Source: an uncultured Bacteroidales bacterium (GTDB lineage Bacteria > Bacteroidota > Bacteroidia > Bacteroidales > Bacteroidaceae). Taken from it: a stretch of DNA of 64,000 bases. Positions 35,273 to 43,374 of the stretch are shown one piece after another (position 1 is the first letter of the stretch; each line of letters opens with the position of its first letter). Both the position numbers and the translations under genes were made by a program. The stretch lies in the NCBI GenBank assembly GCA_902763865.1, contig CACWTR010000005.1:22862-86861 (forward strand), written 5' to 3'. The notes beneath the pieces were generated by a model, which was given only the letters and a program-made list of their open reading frames with translations, ran no database searches and had not been told where the DNA came from.

Positions 35273-36124
35273 ATGGCAAGAGCTGCGGAAATGGCAAGAA
35301 GACCCCTCTGGCTGCTGGTCCTGTTGCTGACCCTGTGCGGACCGGCACTCCTGTGCGCATGTTCCAAGGGCGACACCGCGACAGAGCAGGACATTTCCTC
35401 CAGCGGGAAGGTAGCCGAAATCAAGGCACGGGGCACGTTGCTCGTCGCTACGACAGGAGACTACCGCCCCCTCTCGTTCCGCGAAAGCGACGGCACCTAC
35501 TGGGGCTTCGGCATAGAAGTGGCAAAAGAGATAGCCCGGGGACTGGACGTCGGGATTGCCTTCGTCCAGACCTCGTGGCCCACGCTCTCAGCCGACGTGC
35601 TGGCAGAACCCCAGACCTTCGACCTTGCCATTGGCGGCATCACCATCACCGATGCCCGAAAGGAGACCATGCAGATGAGCGAAGGCTACCTGGCAAACGG
35701 CAAGACCATCCTCTGCCGCACCGCCGAGGCCGACCGCTACCGCTCCCTCTCCGACATTGACCAGCCCGGAGTGAAGGTCATGGTGAACCCCGGCGGACTC
35801 AACGAGAAGTTCGCACGCCAGAACCTCAGCAAGGCCACCATCCTCGTCCATCCGCAGAACGAAGAGATACCGTCGCTCATCGCCGAGGGCGAGGCCGACA
35901 TCATGATAACGGAAATAACCGAAGCCCCCTACTACGTGCAGGCCGACAGCCGCCTTGCCGCCCCCCTGCTCGCCGCCCCCTTCACCCGCGGACAGATAGG
36001 CGTCCTCATGCGCAAAGGGCAGACCGACCTCATGCAGACGGTGAACAGCACCATCCGCAGGATGAAACAGGACGGCACCCTCCGCCGCCTCCATGAAAAG
36101 TACGGACTGATATATGCCTACTGA
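35273..36124 (+). CDS. pheC: PheC-like cyclohexadienyl (arogenate/prephenate) dehydratase
   Basis: A 283-residue exported protein of the SBP_bac_3 fold. The N-terminus has a lipoprotein-type signal (LLLTLCGPALLCAC), so it is likely membrane-anchored and periplasmic. The segments LLVATTGDYRPLSFRE, VQTSWPTL and VNPGGLNEKFARQNL with ILVHPQN closely resemble Pseudomonas PheC. In that protein the binding-protein fold acts as a dehydratase forming phenylalanine from arogenate or phenylpyruvate from prephenate. The alternative is an amino acid binding protein, but no ABC permease is adjacent. It starts 6 bp after the zinc-ribbon gene. Confidence 0.8.
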   Translation: MARAAEMARRPLWLLVLLLTLCGPALLCACSKGDTATEQDISSSGKVAEIKARGTLLVATTGDYRPLSFRESDGTYWGFGIEVAKEIARGLDVGIAFVQTSWPTLSADVLAEPQTFDLAIGGITITDARKETMQMSEGYLANGKTILCRTAEADRYRSLSDIDQPGVKVMVNPGGLNEKFARQNLSKATILVHPQNEEIPSLIAEGEADIMITEITEAPYYVQADSRLAAPLLAAPFTRGQIGVLMRKGQTDLMQTVNSTIRRMKQDGTLRRLHEKYGLIYAY

Positions 36125-36295
36125 GGCGTAACAGTGTCCCCCATCCCCTCCCTTCTTGCATCCTTCTTCAATTGTAGAGGCTTAATGTCGCGCCCCTTCC
36201 ATGCCTTGGAGAAGAAGCAAAAAAGCACTCCACCTCTACCACCTCATCAGGGAGTATAAGCTAATGACATGGTGGGACTGAGTAGGGTGGTTAAG

Positions 36296-36913
36296 TTATA
36301 GCAATGATTTGTAGAAATCAACCACCTCTCTCATTGATGCAATATACATTCTCAATCTCCTTCCGTCAAGCGGTGTCCGCTTGCCATCCATCCAACTCAG
36401 TTCTTGGAATTCCCGACAGAACGTCTCGTAGTCTATCTTGCCCTGTTGATACCATAGCAACGCGTCGGCATAGACAGAGTAATACAGATTGCAGAACGGC
36501 TTGAAGAAGATGAAGTGTTCATCGTCTGCATAGACCTTCTTACAGAACTCCTCTACAACGCTTGGCACAAAGTGTTCATCGGCATATTCTTCCACAAGTT
36601 GCTTGAACTCCTTGTAAGTATCAATACATTCATTCACACTTTCTTCCTTTGTTTGCAAGAAGTCCAACGGTGAGGAATGAATGACAGTCAACTGGTTCAT
36701 CATTGCTGCCATCCGTTCCGCCTGCTGATAGGAAGTCTTCTCTTCACTCATGAACAACTCTCTATGAAGCATCGCCAAGTGATACTTACCGTAAGTCTGT
36801 GTCAACTTACAGGCCAACGTCACATCGAGCGCACGCCGTTGATAGCGTTCTGGCAATCCCTGTTGTGGATTCAGGTGACGGAGAGTCTTTTCAGAGAAGT
36901 ATCTGATGTGCAT
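36296..36913 (-). CDS. Hypothetical protein at the edge of the accessory island
   Basis: A protein of about 205 residues (start MHIRYFSEKTLRHLNP, ATG at 36913), all-helical by composition and rich in Tyr, Phe, Glu and Lys. I recognise no family. The start is chosen because a TAATTTTG promoter on the minus strand (36937-36944) lies just upstream and a longer frame would run into it. It is transcribed away from the CRISPR-IscB locus. Codon use is more AT-rich than in the genes to the left, which suggests acquired DNA. Confidence 0.7.
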   Translation of the reverse strand: MHIRYFSEKTLRHLNPQQGLPERYQRRALDVTLACKLTQTYGKYHLAMLHRELFMSEEKTSYQQAERMAAMMNQLTVIHSSPLDFLQTKEESVNECIDTYKEFKQLVEEYADEHFVPSVVEEFCKKVYADDEHFIFFKPFCNLYYSVYADALLWYQQGKIDYETFCREFQELSWMDGKRTPLDGRRLRMYIASMREVVDFYKSLL

Positions 36914-37062
36914 TATGTTCCTGTGTTTTCTATTTGCAAAATTACACATAAAAACCGATATGTCGAAATTAAATGAATTACTTTAGGGATAAAAAAACAA
37001 GAAAAGAGCCTCTTTTTCCTAAAATTGTTGGTATAGGCTGCGATACTTTGACGAGTTTTGTA

Positions 37063-37070
37063 TATCTTTG
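37063..37070 (+). promoter_or_regulatory. Promoter -7 box reading into the CRISPR array
   Basis: TATCTTTG followed by C. Transcription would begin near 37077, about 65 nt before the first repeat, and run through the array toward iscB. A 7-bp stem (TTGAAAT, loop CAAA, ATTTCAA at 37074-37091) lies at the expected transcript start. The box is a good match, but the -33 element is unclear. Confidence 0.5.
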
Positions 37071-37139
37071 CACTTGAAATCAAAATTTCAATCACTATAA
37101 TCATTACGCCTATGAGAACAGACAATAAAATTAATGACT

Positions 37140-37502
37140 AATGTTTTTACCCACAAAAAACGCTGCCACAAACAGCATATACATCTACCCCGCTTTCACG
37201 TCAAGCATTGTGTTTACCCACAAAAATGCTGGCACTAACAGCGCAGCCTCCGAGCGTCACGAACTAAGCCCATTGTGTTTACCCACAAAAATGCTGGCAC
37301 AAACAGCGTTACCTTGTGCTCAACAGTAGCGCATTGATTGTGTTTACCCACAAAAATGCTGGCACTAACAGCGGCGGCAGCGACAATCTCCACATCGACC
37401 TATTGTGTTTACCCACAAAAATGCTGGCACTAACAGCCGTCATGCACATACAAACAATTAGCGAGTATTGTGTTTACCCACAAAAATGCTGGCACTAACA
37501 GC
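37140..37502 (+). CRISPR. CRISPR array next to iscB: 6 repeats, 5 spacers
   Basis: Five repeats of 36 bp (37207-37242, 37272-37307, 37337-37372, 37402-37437, 37467-37502) begin ATTGTGTTTACCC and end CACTAACAGC. They are identical except for one base in the second. A degenerate first copy lies at 37140-37176. The spacers (37177-37206, 37243-37271, 37308-37336, 37373-37401, 37438-37466) are 29-30 bp and unrelated to each other. Each repeat can fold into two small hairpins (TTGTG with CACAA, and GCTG with CAGC). The degenerate copy usually marks the old, leader-distal end, so the young end would face iscB. No cas gene is in the window. Confidence 0.93.
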
Positions 37503-37597
37503 CTATAGTGAGTAAGCCGATTAGCCTCAGTCATTTAAACATCATATCGAGAATATGAATATTGAATGAACTACGTTAGAAGTGAATGTATAGGCAC

Positions 37598-37746
37598 CTT
37601 GAAATAGTCGTCCAAGTTTCAAGCTCTGCGGTCAGTGATTAAAAGGAGCGAAAGCAACGGTGTTGCTGACAAGAAACCACTTTATAACATTGGCGATGGG
37701 CGCATAACGGGCATTAGCCCGACTTACAGTATTATAAAGAATAGTC
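37598..37746 (+). ncRNA. Putative omega RNA scaffold upstream of iscB
   Basis: The non-coding interval between the array and iscB is strongly structured. A first stem is CTTGAAA (37598-37604) with TTTCAAG (37617-37623). GTCAG (37631-37635) pairs with CTGAC (37666-37670) around a GC-GAAA-GC tetraloop hairpin. CTTTATAA (37680-37687) pairs with TTATAAAG (37732-37739) and encloses CGGGC-ATTA-GCCCG (37708-37721). Position, strand and length fit the omega RNAs that guide IscB, whose targeting segment lies 5' of the scaffold. The limits are estimates. Fold and function were not tested. Confidence 0.7.
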
Positions 37747-37750
37747 TCAT

Positions 37751-39004
37751 ATGGTATACGTATTAAATAAGAACAGTCAACCCTTGATGCCAACAGAGCG
37801 TCATGGCAAGGTTCGACGTATGCTTCGTGACGGCAAAGCTCACGTTGTACGACTTGAACCTTTTACCATTCAGTTGGACTATTCTTCTGGAGAAACAATC
37901 CAGGAAATATCACTCGGCATAGATGCTGGGAGCAAACACATAGGAGTTTCTGCTACGACTAAGAAGAAAGAACTCTTAGCTATTCAGGTTGAAGAACGAA
38001 CGGATATAGTGGAGTTGTTGTCAACACGAAGGGAAGCGCGTCGAACTCGCCGCAATCGCAAGTTACGACACCGTGCGGCACGATTTGACAACCGCCGCCG
38101 CAAGGAAGGTTGGTTGACACCAAGTTCAGAAAACAGGGTAGTGGCACATCTGCGTATCATTCATCTTGTTAATTCCATACTTCCTATAGCAAAGACAACT
38201 ATAGAAGTTGCACAATTTGATTCACAAAAAATTAAGAATGATAAGATTTCTGGTGTTGAATATCAGCAAGGAGAACAGCTTGGTTTCTGGAACGTGAGGG
38301 AATATGTACTTGCAAGGGATGGTCATGTATGCCAGCATTGTAAAGGCAAGTCAAAGGACAAGATACTGAATGTCCACCACATTGAAGGCAGAAAGACAGG
38401 AAGTAATGCCCCTAACAATCTTATCACGCTGTGTAAGACTTGCCACAAAGCATGCCATGATAGGGAAATAACCCTCAAAGTGCGAAGAGGTACAAGTCTG
38501 CGTGATGCTGCTGCAATGTCTATTATGCGATGGGAAGTCTATAATCGTGCTAAACAAGAATTCAAAAACGTGCATTTGACATACGGATATGTTACAAAGC
38601 ATACTCGTATTCATAATAACATAGCCAAAACCCATTGTGCCGATGCACTTTGTATTTCAGGTAATGTGGGAGCTGAACGCCTCTCATGGTTTTATGGAGT
38701 TAGGCTGACAAGACGGCATAACCGTTCGTTGCATTTGTTCAAGCCAAAGAAAGGTGGAATTCGCCAAGGTAATTTGGCTCCTCACTGGATAGGCAAATCA
38801 CGTCTACAACAATATGACTATGTGGAGTGGAATGGTCAGAGGGCTTTTGTTTCCGGTAGTTCGAATGGCAGACCATATCTAAAAAACTTTGACGATAAGT
38901 ATATCATGACACCCAAAGCATCCGTCAACGCTAAGACGGTAAAGTTCATCAGGCGCAAGCGGGGGAGTATGATAATTGAGCAATTACTAAAAGACAGCAT
39001 TTGA
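37751..39004 (+). CDS. iscB: IscB, RNA-guided RuvC-HNH nuclease
   Basis: A 417-residue IscB. In order: PLMP motif (residues 11-14), RuvC-I LGIDAGSKHIG with D58, an arginine-rich bridge helix (about 93-119), RuvC-II with E152 in IEVAQFD, and an HNH domain (about 185-240). The HNH domain has H209/H210, N223 and zinc cysteines C194, C197, C228 and C231. RuvC-III is HCADAL with H295 and D298, and a C-terminal domain follows. All catalytic residues are present, so it should cut both DNA strands under guide RNA control. Known IscBs are ancestors of Cas9 and usually travel with IS200/IS605 elements; no tnpA is seen here. It lies 248 bp after a CRISPR array and 4 bp before a HEPN gene. Confidence 0.96.
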   Translation: MVYVLNKNSQPLMPTERHGKVRRMLRDGKAHVVRLEPFTIQLDYSSGETIQEISLGIDAGSKHIGVSATTKKKELLAIQVEERTDIVELLSTRREARRTRRNRKLRHRAARFDNRRRKEGWLTPSSENRVVAHLRIIHLVNSILPIAKTTIEVAQFDSQKIKNDKISGVEYQQGEQLGFWNVREYVLARDGHVCQHCKGKSKDKILNVHHIEGRKTGSNAPNNLITLCKTCHKACHDREITLKVRRGTSLRDAAAMSIMRWEVYNRAKQEFKNVHLTYGYVTKHTRIHNNIAKTHCADALCISGNVGAERLSWFYGVRLTRRHNRSLHLFKPKKGGIRQGNLAPHWIGKSRLQQYDYVEWNGQRAFVSGSSNGRPYLKNFDDKYIMTPKASVNAKTVKFIRRKRGSMIIEQLLKDSI

Positions 39005-39008
39005 AGCA

Positions 39009-40496
39009 ATGAATACTATTAAACCTACAGACGCATACAAGTCTTTCCTTCACTTTATAAATCTTATTGAGAGCGACAATCCCACTTACACGATAGATTT
39101 CTTAAAAAAAGAAAGTTCGTTTTCTGTCGATGCCAAATTCAAAATTGTAGATAATGGAGATTACGAGCTGTCTTTCTCGACAAAAGAAGTCATTCCTCCC
39201 CAAACATTTCACAACTTCCTTACCATTATACAATCTGAATTGTATAACATTGTGTTTGAGAATATCTATAACCAGCAAGTACAAATAAAGATAAGTAACT
39301 CTGAAAGTTCTGTAGAATATCGAATAACGACAAAATCCTTTCGCAGTACGATAGAAGACACTTTGGATGATACTTATTTTTGTTCATTTTTTAAATACGA
39401 CCATAATGTGTTTAATCCAGATAAAACATGTATTTTAGGTTTCAGCCACAAACCTATTGAGATAAAAATAGAAGAGTGTGAACTAATAATCTTTTGGGGT
39501 GACAAGACAGCAACAGATGGCACTACTAAAGATGAAAGATACCTAATGTTTTTTTCCAAGAACAAAACTAAACAAACAACATTCAACAGATTGGTTGATG
39601 CAATTAGAGTTACATGGGGATTAATTTCGGGGTATTATATAGGAAAAAATGTGTATTATTTATCATGTAAGCCGGAATTAGGTTTGAGTGAATTGAACTT
39701 TTCCTATAATAACTTACAAGAGGAAATTATTACATATCGTGGGATGTTAGATTCAAAATTGTACGATAACATACCTGAAGATGAAACGCATCTTACGATT
39801 GTTGAGTTTGAACGCTTAGTCACTCTTTTTTATAACAACGATTCTTTTCATAGGGCTGGATTATTTCTAATTCACGCAAGCAAAGATGTTGGCTTATCAA
39901 AAGGTGGAATGGCTGCTGTAGCATTAGAAACAATTACAGGAGAAATAGAAAGAAATGTAAACGCGAAGAAGAGAGGTGATACAAACGAGTTTAAATTGCC
40001 TGAAGCATTAAATAAAGAACTAGAAAATGTTATTACTCGATTCAAAGAGGCAAATAAAATAACCGATAAGCAACAACAACACTACTTAAAGAAATTGGAG
40101 AATTTCTCAACTCCTTTTAACTCAGATAAACTATCCAACCCGTTTAGACTACTTAAAATTACATTGTCTAAAACAGAAAAAGGCATCATTGAAAATAGAA
40201 ACAAAATACTGCACGGCAGTTTACCTAAGAAGGGCAGAGGCTTAGAGTTCGTTGCTAATCTAAATGATGACGAACTTGTATTTTACGTATCCAATAAGTT
40301 AATTATGCTTTGTACGATGTTGTTATTCAGAATGGCCGACAAAAATATCGACAAACGCATCAATGACTGGGGGGTAACCATTATTGTTAAGAAACACTTG
40401 ATTGAGAAGGGAAAATATATAGGGAATGGCGGAATAAAACATCGAATGATATCTGAAATGAATCCAATGGAAGATTCACCAGAATGGCTGGCATAG
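39009..40496 (+). CDS. HEPN-motif protein co-oriented with iscB
   Basis: A 495-residue protein not recognised as a named family. Residues 1-280 are beta-rich and resemble the N-terminal part of ApeA-like proteins only in general character. The C-terminal half is helical and contains ENRNKILHG, giving R397-N398-x3-H402. This fits the RNxxxH ribonuclease motif of HEPN domains, many of which are RNases in abortive-infection and CRISPR systems. The ATG is 4 bp after the iscB stop, so the two genes are almost certainly co-transcribed and perhaps coupled. DNA is strongly AT-rich compared with the housekeeping genes. A role as an effector activated with IscB is speculation. Confidence 0.8.
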   Translation: MNTIKPTDAYKSFLHFINLIESDNPTYTIDFLKKESSFSVDAKFKIVDNGDYELSFSTKEVIPPQTFHNFLTIIQSELYNIVFENIYNQQVQIKISNSESSVEYRITTKSFRSTIEDTLDDTYFCSFFKYDHNVFNPDKTCILGFSHKPIEIKIEECELIIFWGDKTATDGTTKDERYLMFFSKNKTKQTTFNRLVDAIRVTWGLISGYYIGKNVYYLSCKPELGLSELNFSYNNLQEEIITYRGMLDSKLYDNIPEDETHLTIVEFERLVTLFYNNDSFHRAGLFLIHASKDVGLSKGGMAAVALETITGEIERNVNAKKRGDTNEFKLPEALNKELENVITRFKEANKITDKQQQHYLKKLENFSTPFNSDKLSNPFRLLKITLSKTEKGIIENRNKILHGSLPKKGRGLEFVANLNDDELVFYVSNKLIMLCTMLLFRMADKNIDKRINDWGVTIIVKKHLIEKGKYIGNGGIKHRMISEMNPMEDSPEWLA

Positions 40497-40621
40497 TCAA
40501 TGCTCACATCAGAAACCTTGTTAGAAACAATGGTTTTAATGGCGTATCATTCTCTGAAGCCGTAATAAATTCAGAGGCTTATAAATTAGATATCCAACCT
40601 TATAATTTTCCTAATCAATAA
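40484..40621 (+). CDS. Possible 45-residue ORF overlapping the HEPN gene end
   Basis: An ATG at 40484 opens a 45-codon frame that overlaps the HEPN gene by 13 bp and ends at TAA 40619-40621. The peptide (MAGIVNAHIRNLVRNNGFNG...) has no recognisable motif. The overlap resembles translational coupling, but so short a frame could be chance. The next gene on the minus strand ends 7 bp away. Confidence 0.35.
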   Translation: MAGIVNAHIRNLVRNNGFNGVSFSEAVINSEAYKLDIQPYNFPNQ

Positions 40622-40627
40622 CTTATA

Positions 40628-41656
40628 TCATTCATCAATGTGTAACGTGATAGCATGATACTCTTTCAGGTACTTTACCAAAGGCTCGTAAGCCGATAAT
40701 GAACGAGATTTTCGAGGAACGACCTTTATCAAGTCGGCCAATGACATGCTATAAGTACCAGCATCATAGAACGAGCCGAAGAATTTCTTAAGAGCTTTGA
40801 TGGACTTCAAATAGTTTTTATTGATGACGCTCTTCTCCATGAGAAGTCTTAGTTTTATTTCCAGTTTCATTGACTGATCATCACTAGCAACATCTTCAAT
40901 AAAACCAGCAATTGGTATTCTCCAGTATTGGTTAGCGATAAACGCATCATCTATGTATCCAATAACAGAATTCATGTCAGTACGTATTGCAACTTGATTC
41001 TTTTTGTAAAGCTCCCCAAATGTATCGAATGTTACGGTATGGCCGATATTCCGCTTTATAAAATCTGAATATCTTTTATACTGTTCGTTGGAACAAATAG
41101 TTGATAATATCAAATCAGTTTGATATGGAAGAGTGTATGTGTTATGAAATTCCTGCAAATATGATATGTTGACTCTTTCAAAACCCATGCATGAACAGTC
41201 AAGAGTTGCCCAATAGTGCTTACTACAAGTCATAATCCAACTTACGGTTTCTGTGTCATATCGTCTTATGTAACCAAGTTTACGACCAAGCATGCGGATA
41301 ACGATGGCGTTGGGGTCATACTCATTCCATGGTTCATATTCTAAATCCAGCACTTGACCATTATAATATTTGTCGCCCAAAAGATACAGGTCGTTACGAT
41401 AAAAGTGGAAATCTATTCCTGCAATATCGAATGAATCTTTGCGTTCAACAACAAAATCTCGTTTGAACTGCCTTTTGGAAGGGGTAATAGGTTGAAGATA
41501 CTTATGATTAAATAAAAGGCCTGTTTCTATTCCTTCTAATAGATGTGCATCCATTATTTTAGGGTCTTTTTCGTACCACATAATAATATAATTAAGGGGA
41601 TTTGCTACTATTTGAAACTGATGGTTATAACCTATTAACTTTAATTCACCAATCAA
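40628..41656 (-). CDS. HIRAN-domain protein
   Basis: A 342-residue protein. Residues about 72-135 match a HIRAN domain: FDIAGIDFHFYRN, then LDLEYEPWNEYDPNAIVI and LGRKLGYIRRYD. HIRAN domains bind DNA ends or stalled replication forks and are often found in repair or phage-related proteins. The rest is helical and of unknown function; there is no helicase or nuclease motif. The ATG overlaps the preceding alpha-CTD-like gene by 11 bp, so they form a unit with the two small genes upstream. It converges with the iscB-HEPN transcript. Confidence 0.8.
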   Translation of the reverse strand: MIGELKLIGYNHQFQIVANPLNYIIMWYEKDPKIMDAHLLEGIETGLLFNHKYLQPITPSKRQFKRDFVVERKDSFDIAGIDFHFYRNDLYLLGDKYYNGQVLDLEYEPWNEYDPNAIVIRMLGRKLGYIRRYDTETVSWIMTCSKHYWATLDCSCMGFERVNISYLQEFHNTYTLPYQTDLILSTICSNEQYKRYSDFIKRNIGHTVTFDTFGELYKKNQVAIRTDMNSVIGYIDDAFIANQYWRIPIAGFIEDVASDDQSMKLEIKLRLLMEKSVINKNYLKSIKALKKFFGSFYDAGTYSMSLADLIKVVPRKSRSLSAYEPLVKYLKEYHAITLHIDE

Positions 41657-41996
41657 TCCCCAACTTCATCAGTGCCTTTTTAGTGCGGAGCAATGTTTCG
41701 TAGCCGACGTTTTCCAACTCCAGCAATTCGCCTGGCGTGAGAGACAAAAATTCTTCCAGTGTTTTGATATTCCGCTTTTTGAGAGCCGACTTTAATCGGT
41801 ACGCCAAAGATTTCTTTTTCCCGAACTCCCTGTACAAGTCTTCTAACGTATATCCAACCTTGAAGTCAGATTCCAATGGTAAAGGAAATCCCCCAGGAGC
41901 CACCTGTTCACTATCATTCAGAGAAAGGTACTCCCGAATCTCCTTCACCTCTCTCTCAACACTCTCCAACCTATCTATGATTTCCTTTCGATCCAT
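41646..41996 (-). CDS. Small protein with RNA polymerase alpha-CTD-like domain
   Basis: A 116-residue protein. The N-terminus is a short coiled coil (RLESVEREVKEIREYLSL). The C-terminal half (RNIKTLEEFLSLTPGELLEL, then ENVGYETLLRTKKALMKLGI) is a helix-hairpin-helix of the kind found in the C-terminal domain of RNA polymerase alpha. It could bind DNA or act in transcription, but no target can be named. It overlaps the HIRAN gene by 11 bp and follows an unknown gene by 11 bp on the same strand. Confidence 0.75.
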   Translation of the reverse strand: MDRKEIIDRLESVEREVKEIREYLSLNDSEQVAPGGFPLPLESDFKVGYTLEDLYREFGKKKSLAYRLKSALKKRNIKTLEEFLSLTPGELLELENVGYETLLRTKKALMKLGIDW

Positions 41997-42007
41997 GGCC
42001 TATCATT

Positions 42008-42415
42008 TTATTCTTCTATTTTGAAAGTATCACCAAAGCGAGAGCGACCACGTGCTTCTTTGATTTTACGAGCCTCTTCCTTTTCTTTCTTTTGTGCCAT
42101 CCATTCGAGGAGTTCTTGTCTGTTATACTTCTGCATCCATTCGAGAGTGAGCGGTGGAAGTTCTTTCGTGTTTTGGTCGATTACAATTTGTTCATGCGAC
42201 TTTGGATTTTCGATGATAATACGATATCCCGTGGCCTGAACGAAAGGGATTAGCCAACGCATATCTGTTTTCCAGCTACGAAGATCGGCATCGGACAGAT
42301 GATTACCTTTTTCTTTGGGCGTGGGTGTATTGTTGTTGTATGAGTTTCTTGCATTATGCTCCATAATGGAGGCTGCTGTATAGCGTGCAAGACCACGAAT
42401 TAGGAAAGAAGGCAT
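42008..42415 (-). CDS. Hypothetical protein
   Basis: A 135-residue soluble protein with no recognised domain. The N-terminus (MPSFLIRGLARYTAASIMEH) is helical. The tail is a highly charged, lysine- and glutamate-rich helix (KKEKEEARKIKEARGRSRF). It lies between a membrane protein gene and the alpha-CTD-like gene, all on the minus strand with gaps of 11-20 bp, so a shared transcript is likely. Confidence 0.65.
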   Translation of the reverse strand: MPSFLIRGLARYTAASIMEHNARNSYNNNTPTPKEKGNHLSDADLRSWKTDMRWLIPFVQATGYRIIIENPKSHEQIVIDQNTKELPPLTLEWMQKYNRQELLEWMAQKKEKEEARKIKEARGRSRFGDTFKIEE

Positions 42416-42434
42416 AAATAGTTACTATTAAAGG

Positions 42435-42896
42435 TTAAACTATTTTTGTAATGAGTGTACCATTACCATCTGTTATTTTCATGTGGCATCCCGTGAGACG
42501 AAAAGCACGGTGTAAATCATCGAAAGATTTCTCTTTTGCCATGTTTTTCACAATTCTTCCACACTGTAGTAAATCTTCTTTCTTATCTTCCTCTGTGATA
42601 TTCTTTTTAGCCACTTCTATAATCTGATGAAATACTTTGCCCCATTGACAATCCCCAGATTCTACTTTTATCGGAATATTATACATCAGAGAAAGGTTTA
42701 TTATTCGCAGTTCTCGTGGTATTATAACACGTTCAAGATATATATGACAAGTAATCAAACCTATTGTAATGAAAATGAAAATAATGGCATAGCAATACTC
42801 TCTAATGTTAATCAATGAGATGATTACATAAGGGAGGAATACATAAACGAAAAGAAGAAGGGCAATTTGCCCTATATATACTGGTAATTTTTCCAT
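42435..42896 (-). CDS. Hypothetical membrane protein
   Basis: A 153-residue protein with two hydrophobic helices in the first 60 residues (IALLLFVYVFLPYVIISLI and CYAIIFIFITIGLITCHIYL). A soluble C-terminal domain of about 90 residues follows. No family is recognised. It is the first gene of a four-gene minus-strand set ending with the HIRAN gene. Base composition is AT-rich, like the rest of the island. Confidence 0.65.
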   Translation of the reverse strand: MEKLPVYIGQIALLLFVYVFLPYVIISLINIREYCYAIIFIFITIGLITCHIYLERVIIPRELRIINLSLMYNIPIKVESGDCQWGKVFHQIIEVAKKNITEEDKKEDLLQCGRIVKNMAKEKSFDDLHRAFRLTGCHMKITDGNGTLITKIV

Positions 42897-43374
42897 TATT
42901 AATTATGAGTTAAATCACTTATTATTTTGGAATGAAAAAACGTGAGCAATCTACTTCGCTTACGTTTTCCGAGGCATTGGGGATGGCCTTTGTAGCTTAA
43001 ACGAGTAAATGCCGGAACAATCGACTTAAGTTCTTCGGCTCTAGCCTCAGGCGCAGGCGGAACTTCGTCTGTAGCCTCAGGCTCAAGCGGTACTTCGTCT
43101 GCCCTCCGTCGCGAATGGGGACCCGCCTTACCCTCCGTCGCCATAAGAGATATGTCTCCCCTCATCGGGCACGGAAAAACATTCAGTCTTTCCTCTGAAG
43201 GCCTTCTTCGCCCTCTGCGGGGCCGCCATGACATTCAGTCATGGCTCTTCGACCCCGTTCGCCCCAATTGTCAGAAACAAGAATCAAAAGTGGATGTCCA
43301 GTCTTATGTCCTATTATCTTTTATCTGTCCATCGGTTTTTCAGTTTTGTGATTCTACATTATATACTATATATA
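42897..43374. other. 478-bp stretch without a convincing gene; contains a 30-bp tandem duplication
   Basis: A 30-bp unit starting TAGCCTCAGGC is repeated directly at 43042-43071 and 43072-43101 with three changes. A minus-strand frame of 111 codons (42899-43234) covers the repeats, but its product is low-complexity and lacks a recognisable domain, so I do not call it a gene. Confidence 0.6.

Noticed and set aside
37140-37502. Classical type II CRISPR-Cas9 locus
   Set aside because: The neighbouring nuclease has IscB size and a PLMP domain and lacks a Cas9 recognition lobe. No cas1, cas2 or csn2 is present.
37751-39004. IS200/IS605 transposon carrying iscB
   Set aside because: No tnpA, no recognisable transposon ends and no target motif were seen around the gene.
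42899-43234. Minus-strand open frame of 111 codons
   Set aside because: It is made of tandem repeats and low-complexity residues, has no domain or promoter, and resembles a shadow of repetitive DNA.
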